Source of the DNA: Plotosus lineatus
Taxonomy: Eukaryota; Chordata; Actinopteri; Siluriformes; Plotosidae
Length of the DNA: 64,000 bases
Direction: 5' to 3'
Assembly: GCA_024760905.1 (NCBI GenBank)
Contig: CM045729.1
Span: 43,908,080 to 43,972,079 of the forward strand
Under the pieces are notes generated by a model. That model was not told the DNA's origin. It saw only the letters and a list, made by a program, of their open reading frames with translations, and did no database searches. This document shows positions 41,956-52,867 of this stretch, piece after piece. Position numbers and translations under genes: made by a program. Position 1 is the stretch's first letter; each line of letters begins with the position of its first letter.

Positions 41956-42546
41956 TCAATGCTGGTGGAGTTGGCACGCTCTAGGACCTCCAAGTTGGTG
42001 ACATGGTCCTGCCAGCTGATTCTGAGGATGGAACGAAGAGCTTGCATGTGGAAGTGCTCCGAGACTGACAGTCAGGCCGAACAGTTTGGAAGCCTCAGAG
42101 ACACAGTCCAGCATCATCTGCAGGTTGAATTCTGTGTGGGCCACAAGGGCACAGTCATCAGCAAAGAGGATTTCTTGAAGGAGGGTTTGCAGGCTCTTTG
42201 TCTTGGCAGTGAGATGACGCAGGTCGAATAGGGAGCCATCCAAATGGTAGTGAATGTAACCTTCTTTCTCCAGGTCTCGCATGGCATGGGACAGCATGCA
42301 GATGAAGAACATGTTAAACAGGACTGGAGCTAAGACACAGCCCTGCTTCACACCATTGCTGATTGTGAAGGCTTCCGACACATTCCCGCTGGAGAGAACC
42401 TGGCCAGTCATGCCATCGTGGAAAAGCCTGATCATCGATGCAAACTTTGGTGGACATCCGATGCATTCTAGGACTGTCCAAAGGGCCTCTCTATTGACTG
42501 TGTCAAATGCCTTGGTCAGATCTATGAAGACAGAGAATTGGGGCAT
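41956..42546 (-). pseudogene. LINE RT catalytic core (41.6-44.5 kb element)
   Basis: An open frame of 196 codons: FSVFIDLTKAFDTVNREALW near residues 4-23 (first Asp), SNGVKQGCVLAPVLFNMFF near 68-86, and ILFADDCALVAHTEFNLQMM near 126-145 with intact FADD. Then FGLTVSLGAL. The polymerase motifs are preserved over this piece, but the rest of the protein is in other frames. Confidence 0.85.
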
Positions 42547-42549
42547 GTT

Positions 42550-43121
42550 TTATTCAGTGCACTTCTCCTGAAGTTGTCTCATGGCAAAGATCATATCAAC
42601 AGTACTTCTCCCAGGCCTGAAGCCGTACTGTGCCTCTGGGAGGTTTTGCTCTGATACTATGATGAGTCTGTTGAGCATGACTCTGGCAAATATCTTCCCA
42701 GCAAAAGAGAGGAGGAAGATGCCCCTGTAGTTCCCACAGTCAGATTTGCTTCCCTTGTTCTTGTAGAGGGAGAAAATCAGAATATCACGGAAGTCATCAG
42801 GCATCACCTCCTCTTCCCAGATACTCAGCAGGACATCATGAAAGGCTTCAAGGGTGTTGGGGCCTGCTGCCTTTTAGATCTTGGCAGGAATGCCATCTTT
42901 TCCCAGTGCTCTGCTGAGTTTGTCTAACGGATTGCCTTTTTGATTTCATGTCTTGTCAGGGGTTCTGCGAGCGAGTCTTGCATTGGCTGCTGGGGGATCT
43001 GGTTCAGTGCGTCTGTGTCAACTGATGAGGGTGGGTTAAGCGGGTTACTGAAGTGCTCTTGCCAGCGCCTGCTCAAGCCCTCTTGGTCTTTGATGAGGAC
43101 AGAACCATCCGAGGACAACAA
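42550..43121 (-). pseudogene. LINE linker and RT N-terminal blocks (41.6-44.5 kb element)
   Basis: 42924-43121 reads GLSRRWQEHFSNPLNPPSSV, the typical pre-RT linker. 42550-42807 reads LIFSLYKNKGSKSDCGNYRG, then [21 protein letters not shown] stop and frameshift separate these, and another stop lies just before the block at 42546. Confidence 0.8.
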
Positions 43122-43181
43122 TGGAGAGCAGCCTGATGTAGAGAAGCCAAAAACTGCCTTCCCAGCTGCTGTGGTCTGTTC

Positions 43182-43631
43182 TTACTCTAGCCTTGAAATC
43201 GCTAGCACAGCAAGTTTGTCACTCTGTGAAGTTGACCTGATGACTCCATCAAAGTGCTCATAGAACTGCTCTTTGTCTTCATCTGGATTGGTGAGCGTAG
43301 GTGAGTATGCACCGATGACTGTGAGGTATCTGGCCTTGCTGAGAGGAATGCGCAATGTCATGAGACGTTCGCTGATTCCTACTGGCAGAGCTGGTATGTC
43401 CTTCAGGAATGCTGTTCTAATGGCAAACCCAACACCATGTATCCTGTCCTCAACTTGCGGCTCTCCTTTCCAGAAGAAGGTGTATCCACCTCCTTCTTCT
43501 CTCAGGGATCCTTCATTGGCAAGACGTGTTTTGCTGAGTGTGGCAATGTCTATCCGGTATCGTTGGAGCTCCTTTGCAAAAAGGGCCATTCTTCTTTCTG
43601 GTCTCAATGTGCTGGCTCGATCCAGAAGCAT
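43182..43631 (-). pseudogene. LINE endonuclease domain (41.6-44.5 kb element)
   Basis: Frame: RYRIDIATLSKTRLANEGSL (the catalytic Glu position reads Lys, SKTR for the usual SETR), GGYTFFWKGEPQ, HGVGFAIRTAFL, RLMTLRIPLSKARYLTVIGAY-type block ending YSP, then FYEHFDGVIRS. The GDFN-type block expected next is missing because of a deletion near 43190. The domain would be inactive. Confidence 0.8.
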
Positions 43632-44552
43632 TTAGACATTCCAGGCTCCCAGAATGAACCTCTAGAGTTTTTTCTTCTTTCGTATTGTTCGACCGCTGTG
43701 AGGATGAGTCTGTCAACCGCAGTAAGCTGACCAGACACTAGAAGGACAAGCATTTGTCTGGGGCACCTTTTGTAGCCCCCTCCCTCATGTGAGGGTGGGC
43801 AGTGCTGTCCTAAAGAGGATGCCCAGTCGTCCACAGGTGCTGCCGAACTGTCCTGTTGCCCTTGGATTCAGGAACAGAGCGACCACTTACCATGGACCAC
43901 CTATGTGCAGGTTTGTGACTACAACCGCCAGTGTTCATTTCCACCAGTTGCTCTGCCACGCATCCATTGCTGCAGGACTTGAGGGGTGTATGCTGATCGG
44001 TTGATAATAAGTTGATGAGATGCAAAACGGATCAGAGCGTGAAGGCTTTATTGTGAGAAGGCCGTTGCAAAGTGGCAATCCCACTCTCTCGGCCTGGGGA
44101 GTGTTGATCCAGTGGCATGGGAAACCATTACAATGGGAGACTGCCAGGCTGCAGTGGATGAACAGGACTTGTATCGGTGCCACGTCCAGTTCTAGGCACT
44201 CCACAACACTTGCTGCCACTGCCTTCACAACCGTTGGATCTCAGGTGATGACCTCTTCCGATTGTTCTGCCGGGAGTCAGTCTTCACATGCAGTAGGGCT
44301 GGCACAGCCCAAACCTAACTCACTGAGGGTTTCAGACCCATCAGCTACCTTCACCTGGTTCAACTGACTCTCCAAGGCCATTGTCCAGGGGGGTGGCCGT
44401 TGTTGCATGCGACAGCTTCGAGGAGCCGCAGGTGAAAGCTGAGTGCCAGGTGAGGACCAATGACAGAACCAGTGGCTTCACTAAAAAGGGCTTGGCGTGT
44501 CCCCTGCCAAAGGTACTACCTTTCCCTGACACCCCAAACCAGATGTTACATT

Positions 44553-44640
44553 AGAGAACAAAGAAACCCATAGCTATATTCTGATATTCAGTCACAAAAA
44601 GCTATGTCTTTTGCAGGTTATGTAATTTTTATCCTTTATT
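44553..44640. repeat. Segmental duplication, arm 1 (right part)
   Basis: Resumes the alignment to arm 2 (ttcagtcacaNaaagct, caggttatNtaNttttat) after the LINE insertion. Confidence 0.7.
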
Positions 44641-44664
44641 AGGATCATCGAGAGGCCAATCTCA

Positions 44665-44850
44665 GTGGACTCAGCGGTACAACGTGAACAGCTCAACAGG
44701 TCATTGCAGGGCCTATGCAGACATAGAACCCCTCACATTTACACCTAAGGAAAATAGAGAATATCCAATTATCCTAAAGTACATGCCTTTGAACTGTGGC
44801 GCGGAAACTGTAGCACCCAGATGAAACCCACTCAAGCCCAGGGCAAACGC
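44665..44850 (-). mobile_element. SINE-D copy, inverted, truncated
   Basis: Complement of SINE-D mid-body: aatatccaattatcctaaag, tttgaactgtggNg, gNagcacccagatgaaaccc. The head is lost in the AC microsatellite. Confidence 0.65.
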
Positions 44851-44851
44851 C

Positions 44852-44859
44852 CTCACACA

Positions 44860-44921
<62 letters not shown>
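44852..44921. repeat. (AC)n microsatellite
   Basis: About 33 AC units with one T interruption. Confidence 0.97.
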
Positions 44922-44922
<1 letters not shown>

Positions 44923-44924
44923 CA

Positions 44925-46270
44925 TCTGACATGTGTTAAGTTTATTTACACCTTACCATTTTTTCATTGTTTGCATCCCTGGTGACGTGCTGAGCTGTTC
45001 TCACTTGCCTCAAAATGGAGCTGTTTACTAATATCATAGCACCCATTGCAAGGGTCATTGAGAGTCACATATAGGAGTAAGCAATGTGCTTCAGAAAGTC
45101 AGTACGTTTCCAAGCCATATCACTGCATTTAATGTTTATTAAATAATAAATACAGTATAAGTTAGAAAGCCCCTTGAAGATGGATAAAGAGAATAACTTT
45201 ACAGAATGCTGGAAAATCTGGATTTAGCATTACAATATGATGAATTAAAATATATCAGTGAAATGAACAGAATGGAATCAGTCTCAGTACTACAATTTCA
45301 CATAACAGTATCCATGTGTTTACATTTATCAGAGCGGGACACAGACTTAAATTAGTGAGGTGATTTCATGCAAACAATACCTGCAGTTTGAATCAAATAC
45401 CTCATACAATCTTGTTAGAGATTCAGTCTTCTGAAATTAGAATAAACATTACTGCATAAACATTTCTCAGAGTAGATTCGATAGTCACATTGGGAATGTG
45501 ATATGCACAGTGCTGTGATCAATGCCAAATGAAAACACCCAGCAGGGAGCAAAAGAAAAAATAAAACATGTGCCTCTGTAACAATAACCCGCCGACTGTG
45601 TACTAAGGATCTCAGGAATCGTTTTTATTCAATCACATTCATGCCTTTGCCCAGAAGCCTCTGAGACAGGTTTCCAAACTGTGTAATGATGGAAGGGTGG
45701 AGGCTATCTGTACAGATAATCTTTCATAATCAGGTCTTGGATTTCAGCAAAAAGAGTTTCATGTGTCACAGCTTTCCGATCTGTACCATTTTTGGATTCA
45801 TACCATGAACCATCAGAACACGTCTATCCAAACAAGTGTCAGAAAGGAATACAATCTTGTGCAATACCTGTCTGAGAACGTAACAATTTCAAGGGCAGAC
45901 ACTAAGATCTAGCATTTAGTTTGGGGTGTGGGTGGGGTGCGGGTGGGGTGCACAAAGTCTAAAACTGCAAAACTGAAATGTGACCCAAAGTTTGTATGGT
46001 ATACACTGCTTTTTTCTGAACACATTTATATTCATGAAAACAGCACAATAAAATGTCTCATTTCTCCTAGAGCAAGGAAAACCTCTCTGTCTGTCTCCAC
46101 AAAGAGGTTGTAATATAATTGTATTTGCATTTGACTTTATGATTCAGACTGTTCTAAGTTTTATTGTATGAGCATTTTTCAGTGGAGAATGATCAAATTA
46201 GGTGGCATTCGTTATATAACACTGCAGTATAACCACAGCTCTGAAAATATTTCAGCTCTTGATATGCTTC
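44925..46270. other. No gene recognised
   Basis: About 1.3 kb free of named repeats. Frames are short and without domains. It could harbour host regulatory sequence, but nothing specific is visible. Confidence 0.5.
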
Positions 46271-46274
46271 ACTG

Positions 46275-46930
46275 CTGAAAGTCAGACGGAGCCAAAGGGT
46301 AAATTGTCATTGCATGAACATATTTAGGAACACTCTTGTATTTATCAACAATTTAAGCTACTGTCACTGAACAAAATCCATTAAGAAAAGCAATGTGAAT
46401 TTCTAAAGTTTATTGGAAACAAGATGTAGGCTGTGCAGATTTAAATGGTGTGGCATAGCTGAGAAGGTAAGTGGGGTTGTACAGCTTCAGAGAAAATAGG
46501 TAGATTCTCAGTTAGAATTACTCTCCATTTGTCCATGCCCCTTTGGGTTTCCTCTCTATTTTTTGGTTTCTTCATCTCCTAAAAATATAACAGGAAGTGA
46601 ATTTCCTGACCTTAAATTGTTGTTAAGTGTGAATAACTACACATGTTGCATTTCAACAAAGTATCTCTAATCCCTTGTGATACTCAATGTTCCCAGGATA
46701 AGATCAGTAGCTAGCCTAGCTAGAATAAAGTAAATGCTAAAGATGGAGGAAAAAAGTTAAACTTTGACGGTTTGTTCAGGATAATATAAATGAATTCAAT
46801 GAAAGGGTTTATTTGGAGTGCTGATATTACATTTGAGGCATAATTAAATGAGCATATAAATTAAACATTATAATTTGTTATTCAGTCACATAAAGCTGCA
46901 TTTTTTTTTTTACAGATCACATACTTTTAT
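46275..46930. repeat. Old segmental duplication, arm 2 (empty LINE site)
   Basis: Counterpart of 41086-41643 plus 44553-44640. Near 46818-46832 (gagtgctgatattacatttg) the LINE is absent. Confidence 0.8.
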
Positions 46931-46934
46931 AGGT

Positions 46935-47375
46935 CATTACATATTAAGCAATACAACTCCAGAAATTACATTTGTTTCCCTCAGCATTCATAAATTTTAA
47001 GATATTTTGCTTCATGATAACTGTCTCAAACCCATATGCATTTTTTTTTTACTGAATATTGCATTTATGTGCAATATATGCAATATGTGCATTTATGTCA
47101 AGGTTTCATTGTATTATGGAAGTGTTGTAGCTACATAAATCCTTATGATGCAGGTGGTTATGTTAACTTGATCTGATAACTGAAAGCATTCTTTGTCAGC
47201 TGATTCTTTTTGAAAAAAGATCAGTAAACATTTTAAATGTTTCAGCATTTGATAAAAGGACATATGCAGATGTAATTTGCCCTCATGAGCCAGTCATCTC
47301 AAATTAAGGAAGTCTTCACTTTTTGTGTTTTTATATATGCCAGGTAATTACATTAATTCGTGATAATTATGGATA
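46935..47375. other. No gene recognised
   Basis: AT-rich, with T runs. Confidence 0.5.
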
Positions 47376-47377
47376 TT

Positions 47378-47502
47378 TTGGGCTGCAATGGGCTGGGGAG
47401 CTGGACAGGGTGTACTCTGGACTCACCCAGAGTCAGTTGAGATGAGCGCCAACCTCCCTGTGACCTTAATTAGGATTAAGCAGTTCAGAAAATGAATGAA
47501 TA
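47378..47502 (+). mobile_element. SINE-D tail fragment
   Basis: gggctggggagctggacagg, tgtactctggactcaccc, taattaggattaagcagttc and a GAATGAAT end. Confidence 0.85.
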
Positions 47503-47758
47503 CACAGATGCTTCATTAGGAGGGTGTTGTTTGTATACTTTTTGAACTTTATAATGAGTTTCATAATAATAATTTAACCCTGTAGAGCCCAGTCAAAGAA
47601 AGCAAAATGGGTAAATTCTAATTAAAATGTGTTGCACATATACAGCAAGGGGTGCTACATGTTCTCATAAAAAAACTATTCACAACATTTTCAAAGAAAA
47701 ATTCACAGGTTCAATAACATTATACATAATACAGCTAAAAATATTTAAATCAAACCAG

Positions 47759-47760
<2 letters not shown>

Positions 47761-47821
<61 letters not shown>
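47761..47821. repeat. (AT)n microsatellite
   Basis: About 30 AT units. Confidence 0.97.
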
Positions 47822-47825
<4 letters not shown>

Positions 47826-48008
47826 CACATATACATATACATAGTGTTTCCAGCCCCTCCCGCGAATGAAGATAATCCGTGAGTTCTGTACTTGGAAGTA
47901 AAACCCCATGTATCATATTACATGCTCGAATGATCAACCAGAAGTAGAATACTATGTGTCAATTACATGCTCTAAAGTATGCTTCTTAAACACATTCTAC
48001 AGACAGTC

Positions 48009-48009
<1 letters not shown>

Positions 48010-48067
<58 letters not shown>
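48010..48067. repeat. (AT)n microsatellite
   Basis: About 28 AT units, 190 bp from the previous one. Confidence 0.97.
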
Positions 48068-48072
<5 letters not shown>

Positions 48073-48404
48073 ACATGGAGTGTAATACAGTAAAATGGTT
48101 TGATAATTTCCATATTAGTGGTTAAAAATGCTTATCAGATGCCCACTAGAGGGAGGTATTGCATTATGTATTGTACTGTACATAAAGAACATAAAATGTG
48201 ACATAATGACAAAATGAGCTTTCAGATAGACCCACAAAGCAGCATGAAAAGGCAGAGTGGATTTATTATTCAAAGGGGAAGCACTTAATCAGAGCGCTTT
48301 AAATACAGTACTGATGACGAAGAAAAACACAAACAACATTAAACACTGGAGCCAGAGAGAACACAAGGAAGCAGTGATGTGATGTGAGACAATCTTGTGG
48401 CACA

Positions 48405-48990
48405 GCGGTGAGCGTGCGGTTGTGTTTATAGGGAGCAGATGAGAGGGCTGAATTCAGTTGTGAACTGTATTCAGCCCGAGCAGCTCAGCCACGCCCCCCA
48501 GCCGGAGCGGGGAGAAAACAGTGTTAGAGAATTACAAAGAAGTGATGTGAGTTAATCCTCTGACACAGAGGTGAGCATGCTTATGTTACTTGGGAGTAGG
48601 CAAGAAGCGTGAATTCAGGTCTGAGCCACCCGATCAGCTCAGCCACGCCCCTCAGCTGGAGCGGAGAGAAAACAGAGTTAGAGGCACAACGTACCCCCAA
48701 AACACAGACCATAACAAAAAGAACATAAAACGACACGAAGTGTAATTAATTGGATAAACAAAACAAAAGGATAAACATGCTTCACCACAGTACATAAAAT
48801 CTCCACACAAACATTCTAAACATTAACTTAGGTACTGTACTGGAATAATAATTGAAAAAGACTTTAATACGACAGTGCTTTACAATAGTTCAGATGATTA
48901 TTCCTCTTCAGACCCTTCAGAGAAAACCGTCATTTCTTCAGGAGAAAGTCTTATTTCTTCAGAAGGGACATCCAACGTCATTACCTTTTT
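48405..48990. repeat. Repeat family F copy 2, with internal tandem unit
   Basis: Two diverged units (about 48405-48530 and 48560-48680), each ending in a cagctcagccacgcccc then gaNNNNaaaacagNgttaga segment. These are followed by the cattctaaacattaacttag block and an acidic minus-strand coding stretch also seen at 28120-28310. Confidence 0.65.
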
Positions 48991-49263
48991 CTGGTGCCGG
49001 CAGATAAATCGATCTGGTCGTATGTCGACTTTCCATCCAAATACACTCACGCCAAACAAAAACAGATGAATATATTCTTGCGCATTTAAATCTATACATC
49101 TATTTTCATTTCACGTCACTGTGACATGCAGCGGAGAACCAATCCTTTCTGTACTCCACTGTGTGGGCGGGTCTGATAGCTTCAAACTCCAATTTTATTG
49201 GATTATAACAACAGCCACAGACAGCGTGTGTTGTTTGAGTAAAGAGATACATTTCCCTCGTTT

Positions 49264-49546
49264 TCATCGGCTCATTTCCCGCTGGCCTCCCATTGCCGAG
49301 GAGGGATGACACAGCTCCCTCTTATTGGCTATCTCCCAACACCCCACCCCACTGGCCTCCCATTGGCTAGGAGAGATGACTCAGCTCCCTCCCATTGGCT
49401 ATTATGGAGCTACAACTACCATGATGCTTTTCGTGTAAAGGACAGAGTTACTGTTGTTTCATGCTTTATTTCTTGACTCAGGCTTTTAACCTTCCAGAAA
49501 CATTTGTAAGATTATAACTCTGCTAAGAAGACATGGTCAACACACG

Positions 49547-49587
<41 letters not shown>

Positions 49588-49861
49588 GTGTGACTTCTGG
49601 TGCGAGTGAAAAGAAGAAACGAGCTCGAGTGATATCACAAAGGAATATGGCCAAACCCGTCTACCATTGTTACAATATTGAAGCAGAAGGAGGTCTTAAA
49701 AGGTATGCTTTCATCATTTTTAAATGGTTTAAGGAGTAGTATTGGGAGCCTTGGAACAAATCATGCATTTTACATGTAAAATGCGGTTCAATTTACGAAA
49801 AATGCAGGTTACAAATAAAGGCGCTGGAACGGATTAATTTCGTAAAGTGAGGTACCACTGT
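49264..49861 (+). mobile_element. Divergent Tigger-like element T3 (3' part)
   Basis: Inverted CCAAT-rich region (attggctatctccc, cctcccattggctagg, ctcccattggctatta). A shortened coding scrap with GASEKKKRAR-like text follows an AC microsatellite (49544-49585). It ends in a terminus reading gtgaggtaccactgta. The left terminus is not certain. Confidence 0.65.
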
Positions 49862-49862
49862 A

Positions 49863-49965
49863 TATGGCAGTGGTGGCCTGGTGGTATAGGGTGCTGGATC
49901 ATTGATCCTAAGATTGGGGTTCGAGTCCCACTCTCCGCAAGGTGGTACATATATTCATGCCATAT
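49863..49965 (+). mobile_element. SINE-C head fragment
   Basis: ggcagtggtggcctggtggt, atagggtgctggatcattga, ggggttcgagtcccactctc: the tRNA-like head with an intact B box. The body is absent beyond the head. It directly abuts the Tigger terminus. Confidence 0.85.
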
Positions 49966-49969
49966 TCTC

Positions 49970-50625
49970 TGTGCATTATTATTTTTTTTATTGGTATTAC
50001 ATTAAAAAAACCTAAATCAGTCTATTATTAAGTAACAGTGCTATAACTGACAACCACAAAAACACATACACAGTATGGCAGAAACATATACATCACTGTA
50101 AACCACCCATTTTTGCCACTAATAGGCTTAAAATGTTGTTATGTGTGTCTGCAAATTTGGACAAGATCACACAAGAGATATGCAGAAATTGTAAAGAAGT
50201 CTATTTTGAAAGCACAAGGAACTTTTGATGTTACTTTGGAAATAGACTTCTTCATGAATTCTACATGACTTATCCTTTTGTAAACAGCAGAAAATAACCT
50301 TGTGAGATAATCAACTACTATGTACTGAATGGGTTGCTGCATTCCAAACCAGAAGAAAAGACAAGTAAAACAATGGCTATAGAAACAGTCATTTCCTTTA
50401 GTTTCTTTACAGATCCTGAGGTTAAAAAAACAAGTATATCTCGGCAGGGATACTTTTCATCTCTTTTAACATATACAGCATTGGCAGATTTCCTTATGCA
50501 GAGCAACTTATATAAGTGCTTTGATGTGGGTACATTCTGATACTGTTTCAAGCAAGACCTGGACTAAGAATACCAACAGTTTAAAAACTGTGTTGGCAGG
50601 TAATTCAGTAAGAAAGTATATTCAG
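49970..50625. other. No gene recognised
   Basis: Unique-looking; no domains or repeats named. Confidence 0.5.
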
Positions 50626-50629
50626 TTCA

Positions 50630-50681
50630 TTTTCTGTAACCGCTTAATCCTAATTAGGGTGACGGGGAGGCTGGCATTTCT
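50630..50681 (-). mobile_element. SINE-D tail fragment
   Basis: ttcattttctgtaaccgctt then aatcctaattagggtgacgg, cut off where the Tigger fragment begins. Confidence 0.8.
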
Positions 50682-51237
50682 TCATTCTTTCCGAAATAAT
50701 CGCCTCCGTAACTGTATCTCTGCTTTTAAGGCCTCCTTCTGCTACAATATCGTTTGGCCATACTCCTTTGCGATTTCACTCAACTGCATCCCACTTTCGT
50801 TATTTTTTTATCTCCTGCTTCACTTCGATTGATAATGGAGCCCGCTTCTTCTTTTCGGTGTCTATGATGGAAAACGAAATATAACGCTGCAATGATCAAT
50901 CTCAAAACACTCACGAGCCAACAGTCCTGTTCAACTCTCCTTCACGCATGTGACAAACAGGAAGTATGGGTACAGGAAGTATGGGTACAGTTCAGCTCCC
51001 TCCTGGCCAATGGGAGGCCAGCGGGGTGGGATGTTGGGAGACAGCCAATGAGAGAGCAACTTGCGCTTTGTTTGAATATTTGAATGGTGCGTTTGAATTT
51101 TTGAATGACGCATTTGAATTTTTGACTGATGCTTTTCTCGCTTTTCGTAAAAAGAGGACGAAAATTAGGGAAACTGTTTTTCGTAACCTGGATTTTTTGT
51201 ATTCAGAGGTTTTCGTAAGTAGAGGGCCGACTGTATT
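50682..51237 (-). mobile_element. Tigger-like element T2, left half only
   Basis: Minus-strand counterpart of T1 34778-35400: terminus aagtagagggccgactgta at 51219-51237, the ATTTGAAT-type direct repeats, inverted CCAAT region, aggaagtatgggtac repeated twice, and the HTH coding scrap (GluLysLysLysArgAlaPro run near 50840). It ends abruptly at the SINE-D tail. Confidence 0.8.
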
Positions 51238-51251
51238 TTATGTATAAAATG

Positions 51252-52058
51252 CAGCCGTGAGGGAGGCCCACAAGCCAGTGTCTCTCCCTCACGCCGGTCC
51301 CAAGCCCGGATAAATGCAGAGGGTTGCGTCAGGAAGGGCATCCGGCATAAAACAAATGCCAAATAAAATATCCGATTCACAACAAAAAGTTTCATACTGG
51401 ATCGTATGGGGACTTTGAATGTTGGAACTCTGAAAGAAAAAGGGAGAGAGCTGGCTGACATGATGCAGAGGAGGAAGGTGGACATACTGTGTGTCCAGGA
51501 GATCAGGTGGAAAGGTAGCAAGACTAGAAGCTTAGGAGTATGGTTTTAGCTATTTTTTCATGGTCTTTCTTCTTCTTCTTTCTTCTTTTCCTTTCGGCTG
51601 TTCCCTTCAGGGGTCGCCACAGCAAATGATCTGCCTCCATCTCTCCCTATCCTCTGCATCTTCTACTCTTACTCCAACGACCTTCATGTCCGCCTTCACC
51701 GCATCCATAAATCTTCTCTTTGGTCTTAAATCTTCTCTTTGGTCTCTATTTTTTTCATGGTGTGGATGGGAAAAGAAATGGAGTAGGAGTCATCTTGAAG
51801 GAGGGGTTTGTCAGGAATGTTCTAGAAGTGAAAAGAGCATCAGAAAGAGTAATGAGTCTCAAGTTAGAAATTGAAGGCGTGATGTTCAATGTTGTTAGTG
51901 CTTATGCCCCACAGGCAGGATGTGAGCTAAAAGAGAAGGAGAGATTATGGAGTGAGTTAGATGAAGTGATGGAGAATACCCCCATAGGTGAAAGAGTGGT
52001 CATTGGGGCAGACTTCAACAGACATGTTGGTGCAGGAAACAGAGGGGACGAGGAAGTG
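51252..52058 (+). mobile_element. LINE-B copy 3, 5' part with nested insertion
   Basis: 5' UTR from atgcagccgtgagggagg, a deletion within the UTR after ttcatactggatcg, the endonuclease start (TLNVGTLKEKGRELADMMQ-like), then a nested inverted LINE-B tail (51566-51745). The endonuclease then continues to GNRGDEEV at 52058, where it is cut by the 105-bp inverted repeat. Confidence 0.85.
51566..51745 (-). mobile_element. Nested LINE-B 3' fragment in LINE-B copy 3
   Basis: An inverted LINE-B 3' end of about 180 bp with its TTC tail, inserted in the LINE-B endonuclease. Target duplication ctattttttcatggt (51550-51564 and 51746-51761, one extra T). A small internal repeat (aatcttctctttggtct twice) is at its 5' end. 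Confidence 0.88.
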
Positions 52059-52184
52059 GTGCGGATGATGTGGCTCTTTGCAGTAACACAGGAAGAAATG
52101 TGGCTCTTGGTCTCTGACTGGTTGGCCACCCCTGCAATAGTGAGGTATATAAGGAATAAATGTGTTGTTATAATGCAGCCATGA
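51762..52184 (+). pseudogene. LINE-B copy 3 endonuclease piece
   Basis: Reads RNGVGVILKEGFVRNVLEVK, ERVMSLKLEIEGVMFNVVSA, YAPQAGCELKEKERLWSELD and VVIGADFNRHVGAGNRGDEE: an intact catalytic DFN block. From 52059 the frame runs into unrelated sequence (the inverted hAT copy). Confidence 0.8.
52065..52169 (-). repeat. Inverted 105-bp copy of hAT end plus its flank
   Basis: Reverse complement is essentially identical to 18693-18797, including 35 bp lying outside the hAT element there. Confidence 0.9.
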
Positions 52185-52350
52185 GGTGGGAATGCAGCCA
52201 TGAGGTGGGAATGCAGCCATGAGGTGGGTGGGGGGTGGGGGGGGGGGCACGGCACTAATCAGTGTCTCTCCCCCTCATGCCGGTCCCAAGCCCGGAGAAA
52301 TGCAGAGGGTTGTGTCAGGAAGGGCATCCGACGTAAAACCAATGCCAAAC
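52172..52350 (+). mobile_element. LINE-B 5' UTR-only fragment with triplicated start
   Basis: The 19-bp start aatgcagccatgaggtggg occurs three times in tandem (52172-52190, 52191-52209, 52210-52228), followed by a G-rich run. The normal leader then runs from ccggtcccaagcccggagaa to gacgtaaaaccaatgccaaa, and stops. Confidence 0.85.
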
Positions 52351-52354
52351 ATTT

Positions 52355-52755
52355 ATGATGCAAAAGCTTCACCTTAATAAGACAGATAAAGGAGCAAGTG
52401 ATTGAAAAGTGCGGCATCAAAATGAAAACAACTACAAACAACAGGAAAAAGAGGGAATATATCTGGTCCGATGCTTTGAATGTGTTCTGGTTTTGCTGCT
52501 TTTCAGGGCTTGTAGATGGACAGATGATAAGACACGTCTGGAAAAGGATGGAAGTAGAACTTGGGTCTGTCAGATTTTACACCAATCTGCCTTCCATGTC
52601 TAATAGATTTTTACTGCAGCCTTTCTATTAGACATCACCTCATGATAGAGCTTTAGACTTCTGGGACATTTATCAAACATTAGGAAAAGTTATAGCAAAG
52701 GCAAATTAAAGTGAAATCAACTTTTATAAGCTGACAAAAAGCATTTTAGTTGTGT
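52355..52755. other. No gene recognised
   Basis: No named element. Confidence 0.5.
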
Positions 52756-52760
52756 TGGCA

Positions 52761-52787
52761 ACACACACACACACACACACATATATG

Positions 52788-52860
<73 letters not shown>
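52761..52860. repeat. (AC)n(AT)n compound microsatellite
   Basis: About 10 AC units, a short bridge, then about 37 AT units. Confidence 0.97.

Positions 52861-52864
<4 letters not shown>

Positions 52865-52867
<3 letters not shown>

Larger units (their letters stand above)
41644..44540 (-). mobile_element. LINE with C-terminal C2H2 finger, 12-bp TSD
   Basis: A 2.9-kb APE-type LINE in minus orientation, bounded by the exact duplication agatgttacatt (41632-41643 and 44541-44552). The 5' UTR is about 43650-44540, the endonuclease 43180-43630, the RT 41956-42810, and the C-terminal finger 41689-41780. There are internal losses between endonuclease and RT. Related open frames are often mislabelled in fish genomes as craniofacial development protein 2-like. 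The clade is uncertain to me. Confidence 0.88.

Noticed and set aside
43182..43631. Craniofacial development protein 2-like gene
   Set aside because: That label is often given to LINE endonuclease frames. Here the frame lies within a TSD-flanked LINE with RT downstream.
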